Below, in pieces: positions 37,584 to 48,354 of a stretch of 64,000 nt of DNA (positions are counted from its first letter, which is position 1; each line of letters starts with the position of its first letter). Made by a program: the position numbers and the translations under genes. The stretch lies in the NCBI GenBank assembly GCA_964017195.1, contig OZ024893.1, forward strand, positions 52,532,915 to 52,596,914, given 5' to 3'. The stretch comes from Siderastrea radians. Taxonomy: Eukaryota > Cnidaria > Anthozoa > Scleractinia > Rhizangiidae. The notes beneath the pieces were generated by a model. That model was not told the origin of the DNA, made no database searches, and was given only the letters and a program-made list of their open reading frames with translations.

Positions 37584-38524
37584 TTCACTGTATATAACTC
37601 AGTTACTGCTGTTCTCATTGAGGAAATGAATTACTGCTCAGAATAGAAAGTCTTTGAGAGATTTGTCCCTCTTATAAGTGACAGGATTAGTGTACAGAGT
37701 ATGTTTTACACTGTATTTCTCATTTTTTGCCAGCATGGCTTTGTAAATGTCAGTTGGGTGTAGCATAGTGTAGAGCACTTTTAAATCGAGTGTCAAGTAA
37801 TTACTCTCAATAAACACAACATGCAAACAATACAGTGAACCAATCATAACTTGAAGCAAAATTAATACATGTAACTAGCATCAAGCAGCCCTCTCAAAAC
37901 CAGTAGGCTGTGGGCACAATCAGCTGCCTACTCTAAAGCAGTGACTGCCTCTGTCCAGCCAGAAAGTGTTAATCTACTGCATGTACTGCATACTATCAGA
38001 CCATAGCCTACTCCGACAGTCAACCATCCTACTCTCTTAAAATATTTTGAGAAGGCTGATCAAGTATGGGGAAAAGCTGTGCGTCATTGGAGTCATGATT
38101 ATTTTTGTTTTATTGTTAAAGTTTTATTCCCATTTCTGATTGGCTGACAAAGTGGCGTGAGCTTCTTCAATCAATCCCTGCTCAACCGAATACCATCCTT
38201 CTCACAAAAAATTAACATCATTCACATATCAGAATAAACCCAGATCTCACCTCTTTGAGTAATCTCATGTTAAGCTGTTCAAGTCTCTATTGCATTACCA
38301 TTCCACTCTTGACATCTACCTGGCATGGAGAAAGACAGGTATAATTAAGAAAAGGAAGATCGAGGGACTCAACATAAAACTTCTGGTTAGGTAAGGAAGA
38401 AACTACTATAAACAGCTGTAAAACCTACATGTTACCTCAAATCTAACCAAAACCATTTTCTTTCAGGGCAAAGTGCTTCAAATATATTCTATAATTTGTA
38501 GTGGTTAATTCTACATGAATAAAC

Positions 38525-38640
38525 AAAAGATGATGACAACAACAATGATGACGACGACAATGACGATGACGATGACGTGACCATGACGATGACGTGACCA
38601 TGACGATGACGACGATGATGATGATGATAGTGATGGCAAA
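38525..38640. repeat. (GATGAC)n-type microsatellite
   Basis: Repeated gatgac and atgacgatgacgtgacc units followed by (GAT)n. Confidence 0.9.
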
Positions 38641-38934
38641 GTTTTTTACTACATCTTTGGAACCTTTGTATTACTTCGCCCTTGTATCAAGTTCCAATAT
38701 TCCAGCCTTGAGATCATGAAAGCAAGTACTAGTGACTGGACAATTTGTATATTAATTTTATTTACATGCAAATTATAAAATTAATATATACAAGTCATGT
38801 TCAAGTCACTTATGACAACAACAATGACTACAACAACAGCAGCAACAACAACACCAAGGGGGGTGGAGACAGTACTCAGATTTTAAAGAAAGGGGGAAGT
38901 GCAATTAGCAACTGGGTGGTTACTGAGCCCTTCC

Positions 38935-39803
38935 TAGCCTGCGTGCAGACGTCTCCTATTTCCTTCCACCCGCGGAAAAGGGACGTCTGCGAAACGGCAT
39001 CGCTAATCGTGTTCCAGTATCCTGCTGTTCGGGTTTTAAATTTCGCATAAATTATGATAACAGAGTTTTGTTTTCTGTGCCAGAATCGTTTCCCTCTGAT
39101 CGCTCCATGATCGGAGGTCGAACAGGACTAAGAGGAGGAATCTGAATTTTTCTCACAGAAGCATTGCGAACGGCTTTCACAGGAGTTGACGTAACCAGCG
39201 AACTGAGATCGTTCAACGAACGATCTACCGACTCCTCCAAAAGAATTCGCTTCTCGGGAGAAGCCTAAGTTCCTACGCTGTCCTTTCCTAGTGTCTCGAT
39301 CTTTTTTTTTTACTGTAAGCCCTGCCTTGAAAGCTTTGGAACTATAATCGCTAAAAAGTTCATCTTCGATTTTTCTCACCTTGGCGTAAAGACCTCTCCG
39401 CTTTCGCAACTTTCCCACGCACGATCTACAAATATATGGCGATGTTTCGTGTACGATGAACTGAAGAGAAAGGATTTCATCCTGAACTTTAAATTCACTG
39501 CAACTTTTCACAAGGTTTCTGTCGTTGTTTTCCAGAATAGTCGAGAAACACAACACACAATCAGATATGTTTTTATCAATGGAAAACCCCGCTAAATGTA
39601 GTCGCATACATTATCTTGAGCATTTCCCGACGATAGCCAATCAGAGTTGTTTCTAACCGTGGCTATTGTCAAGCAACCAATAAAAACACTTTCCACGAAT
39701 ACCTGAAAAACAGCAGGATATTGGAACATGATTAGCGACGCCGTTTCGCAGACGTCCCTTTTCCGCGGGTGGAAGGAAATAGGAGACGTCTGCACGCAGG
39801 CTA
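38935..39803. mobile_element. 869-bp TIR transposon with perfect 9-bp target duplication (MULE-like by duplication size)
   Basis: The flanks agcccttcc (38926-38934 and 39804-39812) are identical. The termini TAGCCTGCGTGCAGACGTCT and the reverse complement at the right end are inverted for about 95 bases, covering ccttccacccgcggaaaag and cgtttcgcagacg. Inside on the minus strand is a 159-codon frame with two CxxC pairs (39128-39607). A 9-bp duplication is typical of Mutator-like elements, but no transposase catalytic domain is present. It is a short derivative carrying only part of an element-encoded protein. Confidence 0.85.
39128..39607 (-). CDS. Transposon-borne zinc-ribbon-like protein, N-terminal part; apparently frameshifted
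   Basis: Starts MRLHLAGFSI at 39607 and runs 159 codons. It contains CVLC (about residues 17-20) and CRSC (about residues 60-63), which could bind one zinc. A basic region KLRKRRGLYAKVRKIEDEL follows, probably helical, then lysine- and arginine-rich sequence. After about residue 120 the composition becomes unlike the rest. The neighbouring frame gives RILLEESVDRSLNDL and STPVKAVRNASVRKIQIPP down to about 39052, suggesting the original protein shifted frame near 39250. CxxC-x~40-CxxC N-termini of this kind occur in repeat-associated cnidarian proteins (from memory). It lies entirely within the TIR element and is probably not a host gene. Confidence 0.55.
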   Translation of the reverse strand: MRLHLAGFSIDKNISDCVLCFSTILENNDRNLVKSCSEFKVQDEILSLQFIVHETSPYICRSCVGKLRKRRGLYAKVRKIEDELFSDYSSKAFKAGLTVKKKDRDTRKGQRRNLGFSREANSFGGVGRSFVERSQFAGYVNSCESRSQCFCEKNSDSSS

Positions 39804-39812
39804 AGCCCTTCC

Positions 39813-41732
39813 CCGCCCCCACCAAAAAAAAATACGCTTGGGTAAAATTTAACCCCAGCATGAATTGAGAATTGCCATGCCTCAGTATTCAGTTATCTTA
39901 CAGCCTATTTCTCTGCTATGCATAGAGCTGTTTTTCTTTTCAAGAATATTAATGATTCCCCAACTATGATTCGCCCATCAAGATTCCCTTGCCTGTTGAA
40001 TTTTTGTTTTTATATTTTCCGTAAAACATCTTATTCAGGGCAAAATCATTAGAACCCTGGCGCACACAACTCGATGTGACATCTAATTTACTTACAAGGG
40101 CAGAAAAAGCACAACTGTTTGCTGATAGCCCATGTGCGGTTAGCCAATGAGAAAGCTACAAGTTCACTAGCCAGGATTGAGAATTTAGCAAAGTTAAGAG
40201 CAAATGTCGCTAAGGTTTGAGCAAAATGGAAATGGTCAAAACAACCCTCTCTCCATATTTTGTGCAGAGTTATGGTGGAACGACATGGTGATATTTGTTT
40301 CATTTCTTGCACTCACCTGAACTTGGCATCAAGGTGAGAAGTTCATGCCCAAAAATGTCATTTTTTGTACTTTTTAAGTGGCATTCTCGCTAAAAGCGGT
40401 CCGCTCTATTTCGCCACCAAGAAACGTTTTCCTTTATTTTTTTGTTTGTGAAAAGGGCTTGGTACACAGGTATCAAACCACATACTTTATTTATTTCCCA
40501 ATTCTTTATTTTTGCCTTGCTACAAGCCAAAAACCAATTTTGCCCAAAACTGGGTTTCCAGTGGTGATCGAATGGCTGAAATTTATGGATTTTGAGAGGC
40601 GCACTACAGCTAAATAAATGCAGCTTTATCTATACCTGATTATTGCAAAGAATGACGGAATGGGAGATTCTCGTTTACTGTCGTAGTACGAGATGATCCT
40701 TTGCTCGTTGTCAATAACCTATAAAAGAAGAAGAAATTCAAGTTTCTGGTATCAGAGTCACTAATGAGCAAGTAAATAACACGGATGGTTGAACCTTATA
40801 ATTCTACCTTGCCAAATTTAAAGTAGCCCACTGCTCTATTCTTTAAACAACACCAGTGTAACTTTCACTATTAATAAAGTTCAGCAATTTACATTGATTT
40901 ACAAAAGTGTGTTTATATTTGAGAAATGACACTATCCAGCCGTGTGGTTAACTGCCAGCCTAGTTTTCACATCTGCACTTCGGAGTAAAGTTAAGCAGTT
41001 AAGCAGTGCTGACAGGTTTCCATACGATGGCTACTTCGCTGAGAAATTGTTAACTATTCTGACCAGAAGAGCTATGTACATGTATCACAACTCAGTGTTC
41101 TAACTATTGTTGTCTGCAGTATTCAGTTTTCCCTGGAAATTTGATGTTTGCATACATGTAGTTACTCTTAACTTAATTCTACGTCCAATTTATGAGATCT
41201 AATATTTTGTGGAAAGAAGGGATATAGTATAAGAAAAGAGCACTAGAAATGTAGAAACACCCTCACCAGCTGGCTTTTCGCTAAATGACACCTTTCCACC
41301 CTGGGTGCTAGCAGTTTATTTTGTTATTGTACCCGGTGAAAAAATTGTGGCAAAGCACTTTCTTTTGAGACGTATGACAACTACTTATATGCACGTCAAC
41401 ATCCTCACAGAATTCAGTGAAGTGGGAACAGTCATCCTTTTGTAAGGTGGTAGTGATTACAGTGTGGGAAGGAATGGACAGGCCAATAAAATCTAACTGC
41501 TTCTTTATGTTCCATTTCCAACGAAAACGAGGCTACCCGGCCCAAAACCAACCTGTGGGTCTGACAAGCAAACACTATCGCATGACAGTATCAATCGCAA
41601 TCAGAGAAAATTAAGTGCTGTACTACATTTTTGTATAATTGCTAAAATACATGTATGTATTAAAAAAGGACCATCAATACTTTTTCTGCTAGGTAACCAA
41701 TTATGCACTGTTACATATTTAATTCTAGTTAC
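39813..41732. other. Intergenic, no gene supported
   Basis: Several short frames are open on both strands but without splice sites or family motifs. It may hold introns or degraded exons of the minus-strand gene candidate at 41.7-42.3 kb. Confidence 0.4.
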
Positions 41733-41909
41733 TTTGTCATTCAGCCACCAGGGGTTGAATTTTCGCATCTTGTGGTAACTTTTCAAAATCTGCTCTTCCT
41801 CATCAGAGATTGGATAATGAATAATGGTTTTGAAATCTGCGACACTGATCTTCATATTTCCCACCTCAGCAATGGTCTCATCCAGATGAGGGTGTTTGCT
41901 GAGGTTCCA
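41733..41909 (-). CDS. Candidate internal exon, 59 codons, possible start of a Ulp1-type (SUMO-protease-like) domain
   Basis: The minus strand has a GACTTACAG acceptor, exactly 177 bases open in one frame, and a GTAACT donor. The peptide runs WNLSKHPHLDETIAEVGN, then ISVADFKTII, ISDEEEQILKSYH and ends FNPWWLNDK. The last motif recalls the WLNDxVI segment at the start of Ulp1/SENP cysteine-protease domains, which are also carried by some transposons. The catalytic His, Asp and Cys would lie in later exons. I scanned 41.4-41.7 kb and did not find them, so the gene may be degraded. Either a host gene fragment or a relic of a transposon-encoded protease. Confidence 0.4.
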
Positions 41910-42246
41910 CTGTAAGTCAACCTGTCAAGATCACCATGTTGGTCTTAACAGCCTGGATATATTTCACATCTATGCAATTGTTGTTGACATTGATTGATGG
42001 AATAAAGCTATATGTAGTAGCATAAATTATATAACTCACCTTTTATTTAAGAAGACACTTCTTCTTTTCTTCCTCATACTTCCTTTGTATGACTTCCAGG
42101 TCTTCAATAACAAACACCTCTTTCCCTCCAAGACAACTTTTGCATCCCCATAAAAAATCCATTTTCTATTCACCATTATTTTCACTGTCACTGCAGAACT
42201 AAAACCTTTGATTGGGGCACTGTTCTAGGAACCTGATGTCCACCAA

Positions 42247-42342
42247 TTATTCACCAGCCAGTTCAATGCCCACGATTCTACCCACGTAAAACTTGTGTAG
42301 ATAAAATACTGCCACCCATTGTGATAATTTTGGATCAATGTC
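42247..42342 (-). CDS. Candidate terminal exon (31 aa) of a repeat-associated minus-strand gene
   Basis: After a TTCTTACAG acceptor the frame reads DIDPKLSQWVAVFYLHKFYV, then GRIVGIELAGE and a stop. QWVAV.Y...FY.G.V resembles the small Tudor/SH3-like fold start (W-V-A-V-x-Y-x-G) seen in repeat-associated cnidarian proteins (from memory, low certainty). It sits 340 bases upstream, on the same strand, of the WLNDK exon, but order and phase do not make them obvious neighbours in one transcript. Confidence 0.3.
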   Translation of the reverse strand, partial: DIDPKLSQWVAVFYLHKFYVGRIVGIELAGE

Positions 42343-42670
42343 CTGTAAGAATGCGGAACAATAAAATCCATGTCAGTTAGTCTTGTTGGACACTATTAAT
42401 AACAACTTAACAATAGAACGGGAAGATGTAAAGTTACAAATAAATATAGCAGTTGATATTATCAACATAGCCCATGAAACACAAAAAGTGAGAATTCATG
42501 CATTCAAAAATTCACCTCTTTTGCAAGCTTTTCAGGAGGTCCATCATTTTCTGAATTGACACTATTTTATTGCACAGTATAATTTTATGCATTAAATAAT
42601 GTGGCACAGATACTGTATCTAGTGTATTTCAAGCAACTTTAACTTTGAAAAAAAAATCAAAATCATAATA

Positions 42671-42990
42671 TATTGTAAACTGCCGCCTACAAGCCCTGGG
42701 CTTATACAACTGTCTTTGTAAGGGGTTTTGGGTGGGATTATAAACGGAGGGGCTTATATCCGGGGGCTTATAAGCGGAATAAGAAAAACGTTTCAAATTG
42801 AGCCACATCAGTGTTGATCAAATAGCCTGGGCGAGCGATGAATATCCTGGGTGAGTGATGACTTAAGAATGGGGCTTATATCCGGAGGGCTTATAACGAG
42901 ATTTTTTTTTGTTTACAGGTAGATGATCCTATAACTGGGGGGGGGGTGGGGCTTATAACCGAGGGGGCTTATAATCGACAGTTTACGGTA
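42671..42990. mobile_element. TIR MITE with repeated GGGGCTTATA motifs
   Basis: The left end tattgtaaactgccg and the right end cgacagtttacggta are inverted. The motif gggcttata recurs about six times inside (for example gggcttatatccgg and gggcttataaccg), with a poly-G run near 42939. Non-coding. Confidence 0.75.
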
Positions 42991-43259
42991 TGCATTGAGC
43001 ACTGACACTAGCTTTTTGTATCCGTATGAAAGGGGGGGGGGGCGCTGAGGGGCAACACTGACAAAAAAATAAGCACAACACAGCATCACCAGAAGAAAAG
43101 TTGACGAAGCACCGAAATCTAAAAATCTTAAAAATCGGATTCTGTTGTGACACAACAGAGGTTTTAACTGATCAATGAGTGGTTAAATCAAGAAGCGTTG
43201 TCTTGGACTCAAAGTCGCGTTTTACAAATCATTCTTAACTTTGCAAGCTCAAACCATCG

Positions 43260-43400
43260 GGTTTACCTCGGTGTAAGAACCTGACAAGATTTTCTTTGTT
43301 TGGTAGCTTTTGTTTTGCTGTACGGTATTGTTTAAAATGTTTTTGTTTCCTTTGTTTTACGTCATCCGTGAGTTTCACAGGTTCTTACACCGAGGTAACC
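43260..43400. mobile_element. ~140-bp TIR MITE, copy 1 (inverted copy at 58320-58461)
   Basis: Ends ggtttacctcggtgtaagaa and ttcttacaccgaggtaacc are inverted repeats. The interior (ttgttttgctgtacggtatt, tcctttgttttacgtcatcc) matches the reverse complement of 58320-58461 over its whole length. It abuts the left end of the Foldback-like structure. Confidence 0.85.
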
Positions 43401-43418
43401 CTGGTGAAAAACCTCACA

Positions 43419-44490
43419 GGATCTTCAAGGATCTTTAAGGATTGCCAAAGACTTGCCAAAGATCCTTAAAGACAAGGATCTTTAAAAGGTCCTTGAAGGA
43501 TCTTTGAAAGATCTTCAAAGATCTTTATATGCAAAATCATTTGTTAAGATCCTCAAGGATTTGACCAAGATCTTCCAAAGATCCTACAAAGATCCTAGTA
43601 AAGATCCTAGCAAAGATCTTTGCAAGGATCCTTCAAGATCCTCAAGGACTAAACAAGGATCTTTCAAAGATCTTAAAAGAATCCTTTCAAGGATCTTTTA
43701 AAGATCTTAGCCAGGATCCTCAAGGATTTGGTCAGGATCTTTTTAGGATCCTTGTCAAGATCTTCACAAGATCTTTGCAAGGATCCTTCAAGATCCTCAA
43801 GGACTAAACAAGGATCTTTCAAAGATCTTAAAAGGATCCTTTCAAGGATCATGTTAAGATGTTAGCCAGGATCCTCAAGGATTTGGTCAGGATCTTACAA
43901 GGATCCTTGTCAAGATCTTTGCAAGATCTGTGCAAGGATCCTTGGAGATCCTCAAGGATTTAATGAGTATCTTTCAAAGATCTTAAAAAGATCCATTTAA
44001 GGATCTTGTTAAGATCTTTGCTAGGATCCTTAAGGATTTGGTCAGGATCTCCCAAGGATCCTTGTCAAGATCTTTACAAGATTTGTGCAAGGTTTCTTCA
44101 AGATCCTCAAGGATTTAATGAAGTTCTTTCGAAGACCTAACAAGATGCATAAAGATCTTAGAAAGGATCCGTAAGGATTTGATCAGGATCTTGCAAGGAA
44201 TCTATAATTTTATGGCAATAATTATTGATGTCTTTACAAGATCTTAGCAAGGATCCTGCAAGATCCTCAAGGATTTCAAAGATCTTGAAAGTATTCTGTT
44301 AAAGTGTTTCCTTTGATCTGGGGATCATACAAGGTTCCTTCACAAGATCCTTGAAAAAAATTTGACACAGTTGACAGAATCTTCAAAGATTTGATGAGGA
44401 TCCTTACAAACATCATTGCAAGGATTTTCCTGAGATCTTTGATGGGTTCCTTCAATATCCTCTTTGAAAGGACTAAACTAATGAGGATCT
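43419..44490. repeat. GATC-rich tandem array, left arm
   Basis: Dozens of aaGATCyTT and aGGATCcTT units. A higher-order period of about 155 bases is visible in the recurrence of gcaaggatccttcaagatcc and ggatctttcaaagatctta. Units decay toward the inner end. The open frames it yields are by-products of the repeat. Confidence 0.85.
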
Positions 44491-45822
44491 TGAGAGGTGG
44501 TGAGTATTATTCTAATGTCTGATCTGCTGTGTGATCCAAAAACAAAACTGCTATCACTACAAAGTACATGTATCCAACACAATTTTCAGACTTTCAGATA
44601 AGCATAAGTCTTAATTTCTGCTTGGAATGTTATGCTTAGTCTGTGCAAGAATAAACCATAAATCAGAAAAATTTATTTGTCGAAAAATAATCAGTTTTAC
44701 TTTACCTTGTTAGTTTACATGATCATATTTGAACTGTTCAGCAGCAGTTGCTTAAGCTTATATTTTGTCTTAATATTCATGCAGTCCGTTTCAGCAATTT
44801 AACGACGAAAATCCTTAGTTTTTGAACTTCGGTAGGGGTAAATTTGTTCTAAGTCTCCATAGGTCCAAAAAAAACGATTCAGGAGTGACTTCTTAGCAGA
44901 ATGCAATCCTTAAAGTGAGCAAGAAAAACGGAGCCAGGAGCAGCCGCCATTTTGGAATCTCGGAGAGACTGGTAATGAATGAGCCGCTTTTGGTCAGCAG
45001 CCTTATCATTGCGGGCTCAGAGAAAACAGTTGAATTCATCAATTTCGAGTTCGTTTCAAAGGGTCAACATATATGTTTCCTTGGATTTCCTATTATTTCA
45101 AGCTTAAATGATGCCTCAAGGCAGCAAAAATTGGATATCTGCTCTTAAGAAGGAGGTTAGTTCAAAAGAAAATGATTTGTAATGAAAGATTGGCTTCAAA
45201 ATTAACGATTCTAAGAAGATTATGTTCTTTCCTGTCTTCTTATATCTGCTTCCATTCGAACCTACATAATTATAAGCTATAGGCTTAGATATTTACATGT
45301 AACTAGTTACACTTGAGGCAGGCTGAATTGCGAGTTTATTTAACTAAAGAAGCAGTTATGGCATAATTGTGCATAGAAAAGTTAAAATGAAACATCCAAT
45401 ACAATGTTCTCCAGTGCTTTTCCACTGTAGAGTGTTTCCATCACTGTAGTTAAAAGGACATGCACTAGCACAAGGTAACTGATCTGCCTTGAGTTTACAA
45501 TGTCTTGATTTGAAAGCAATAATAGAGATCATCTTCTAGAGAATTGAAAGAACGGAACTGTTAACTGAATACAAAATAATTCAGAAATGATTTTAACCAC
45601 ACAATGACCAATTTGTTCTGTTTTGCTCTACTAGGAATACATTCAATTCATGATCAGCTGCTGAGTACTGCAGTGTCAAGTCAGGAGTAGCCTGCTCTGT
45701 GCTCAGTATTAAAGCTAAGTCACTTTTAATGAACATAGCAGTCCAGTTTACTGATTTCCCTTTCTGTGAATCATACCTACTCAAACTACCAGGACACAAT
45801 GCAATTGTAAATGTATTGTAAG
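44491..45822. other. Interior of the Foldback-like structure, left part
   Basis: AT-rich. A minus-strand frame starting AAAATGGCGGCTGCTCC near 44975 closes after 23 codons. The minus-strand frame at 45593-45814 reads YNTFTIALCPGSLSRYDS and NWTAMFIKSDLALILSTEQA to a stop. It is cut at its N-terminal side by the insertion at 45823-47008. I do not recognise either. Confidence 0.4.
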
Positions 45823-47008
45823 GAATGTCAGACAACTCGCCCCCCGGACAATTAGCCCCAGACAACTAGCCCCCACTCTGGACGACTAGCCCCCACCTTC
45901 TGGACGACTAGCCCCCACCTTATGGACGACTAGCCCCCACCTTATGGATGACTAGCCCCCAACACTACGTCAGATAAAATTTACCTATGCTTACCGTATA
46001 CTGATTTGCTTTTGATGTCCAAACATTCTACGATAGCAGGGCACGAGCACGAATATAAAGTTGCATCATGTTGGCGACAAAATTATTGTTTAGTGGAAAC
46101 TTTACGTTTAGTTTTGCTTAACCTATGAAAAGATAAGACTTTTGACTGCTATTTGTCCTAATCGCTAAGGACATTCGAATTTCAGTGTCAAAATTCTGCC
46201 CAATTTACTTCCTAAACTTCGCATCGTCATTCCCATCAATCGTACGCCATTTTGCGGTTTCTTTATAAGGAAGTATCGCTGGCGCACACAAGCCGCGACG
46301 GGAAATTTTGCATGTGTTCGCATGTGTTATGAAAAGACAATTCTTGCTAGGAATAAACAGGGATAAATAATGCTTTCTAAGCAAATGAAAACTACTTTAT
46401 GAAACAGGAACAAAATTGTTGGATACTCGCGCTTGGGTAAAGTAATCATTGGTCATTGACTTTTGTATTGTTGGTGGCTCCTAAAGGAGCCGTTTTTGTT
46501 GGCTGCAGTAGAGGCTTTGTTGTTTGTCTTTTATTAATTCTCTCTATTTATTGGCTTAACAAGGTGAGCACAGGCCTCCAGTAATTCCCTTGCGTTCTTC
46601 TCGTCGTCATCGTATTCCTTCCATAGCGCGAACAGCCGTTTCTGCATTTTCTTGTAAGTCGTACGCTGGTGTCTCTTGAGCAGCTTGTCAGACACCAGTC
46701 TGATCTGAAGGCTCACCAGCAAAGCTTCCTCATGAAGAAGGTTGATCAGAGTGTAGAGGGGTAGGTGGGTTCCAGTGGTTCGTATTCAATATGGCGACCA
46801 TGTTAACGATCGAAGCAAAATGCGTGTCAGTTTGTCGAAGAAGAGTACAATGTAAAAGTAACTACAGTAGAGTATAAACACAGGATAAGGTAGGGGGCTA
46901 GTCGTCCATAAGGTGGGGGCTAGTCGTCCATAAGGTGGGGGCTAGTCGTCCAGAGTGGGGGCTAGTTGTCTGGGGCTAATTGTCTGGGGGGCGAGTTGTC
47001 CGGATACC
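45823..47008. mobile_element. 1186-bp TIR transposon with 8-bp target duplication, nested in the Foldback-like structure
   Basis: Identical flanks attgtaag at 45815-45822 and 47009-47016. The ends gaatgtcagacaactcgccc (left) and ggtatccggacaactcgccc (right, reverse complement) are inverted, followed on both sides by 4-5 tandem copies of gacgactagcccccacctt. A minus-strand frame at 46534-46785 encodes a transposase C-terminus. Internally deleted derivative of an autonomous element; Mutator-like by duplication size and the transposase tail (inference). Confidence 0.85.
46534..46785 (-). pseudogene. Transposase C-terminal fragment (MULE-like)
   Basis: Open from a stop at 46786-46788 down to the stop at 46534, 83 codons. 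It reads TGTHLPLYTLINLLHEEALL, VSLQIRLVSDKLLKRHQRTT, KKMQKRLFALWKEYDD and ARELLEACAHLV. The pattern L-Y-x-L-I...EA..V..Q...S, then a basic helix and a final leucine-rich helix, fits the C-terminal end of Mutator-like transposases common in invertebrates (from memory; no catalytic residues in this part). The DDE core is missing, so the copy cannot move itself. Confidence 0.6.
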
Positions 47009-47399
47009 ATTGTAAGTTATTGCTATAAATCCACTCTAAATGAACACAGCAAAATATGTGGAGAAAAAAGAGAATCAAGACAATGTTGTCTGATTCACGC
47101 TTTGTATACTGATGAAGCTTTATGTAAAAGTAGTTCTAGGTGTAGCAATTCAGAATAATAATATTATTGTAATTTTCCCAATGTTGAATTAACTTTTATG
47201 TATTTAGTGATGTGAAATTCAGAGGACAATACATAGGTCATGTACATAGGTCTGAAAAATATGGTATATATTTTAATATGTCATAATTTTATAAAAACTC
47301 TTGTGAACTTTATAGAGATGTTATTTTAATCACAACTGCACTGTGTCAGTACTTGATATAGTCTCCAAGCTAGTTTCCAGAGTGCTGAAATTGTGGTAA

Positions 47400-48014
47400 A
47401 TTACAGTCAAAATACACAGCGCATTCCGCTCATTATTTAGGAATGATTTCATTAATCGGGAACAGATTGCCCTTTTGGAATCAAAATTCTATTTTTAAAT
47501 TGAAGATTGAAATGTTCCAACGGCAGACTCATGCGAAGTAACGAATGTTGATTGGATTGTTACTAACAAAAGCCAAAAGTTCACAGGCGAAGTACGAAAC
47601 CGTTGGCGGCTGTTGGTCTCAGTCAGTTTGACATTACAGGGAATTTTTCTCAATTTTCAGGAACATTTGTGTGCATTTACAGCACACTTGTTTTTAAGAA
47701 ATTATTCTTTACAGTTTTACAACAACAGACTGCTTTTTTACGTGGAAATGTGCCTGCAATTAATATTTTGTTGAGCGAACACAAATCAGGCCGGACACGT
47801 CAAGCCGCCAACAGTCTGCTACTTGCATGTGAACATTCGCCAGATGTCAATAATAAACCAATCAGCATTCCTTATCTGGAACAAGGCTACCGTTGGAACC
47901 TTACAATATTCAATTTGAAAGTAGAATCTTGATTCCAATAATGCAATCCATCCCCGATTAATGAAAGTCATTCCCAAATCATAAGTGGAATGCGCTGAGT
48001 ATTTCGACTGTAAT
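47400..48014. mobile_element. ~615-bp TIR element with 60-bp ends
   Basis: Left end attacagtcaaaatacacag and right end (reverse complement) attacagtcgaaatactcag stay similar through cgcattcc and cattaatcggg. No target duplication is obvious and no coding sequence is recognised. Confidence 0.8.
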
Positions 48015-48354
48015 GCTCTAAATATATTCGCAAGAAAGTGTTTTAAGGTTTCATAATAAAATTTTCATTTAATCAAACCAATGTTGAATTTGGTGGCCTA
48101 AAAGAAAACTTGTGAAGAATCCTTACAATTTTTGCAATAAATACTTAATCAACTTTAAGTTTGTTTGTTGTTTGATGTACATTACATCCTTATGTTTGCT
48201 ATTCTCAGTAATTCCTAGGATCTCAATTTTTTCTCAAATTTCATCAAATTTTCTCAGTTTCCTAGAAATTTCTTCCACGGTAATCTAAGACCATGCGAAG
48301 CTTGGAATTCCTAGGAATTCCTAGCTTCATTTTGTAAGAGTTTGCAACATCCTC

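Noticed and set aside
40088..40312. 74-codon minus-strand frame ending FSLANRTWAISKQLCFFCPC
   Set aside because: Includes the common MITE phrase gccaatgagaaagc; probably repeat-derived noise.
43504..43701. Plus-strand frame rich in KDPSKDL repeats
   Set aside because: Same reason: translation of the GATC repeat array.
44900..44980. Minus-strand AAAATGGCGGCTGCTCC start
   Set aside because: Good start context, but the frame closes after 23 codons and I found no clear donor before the stop.
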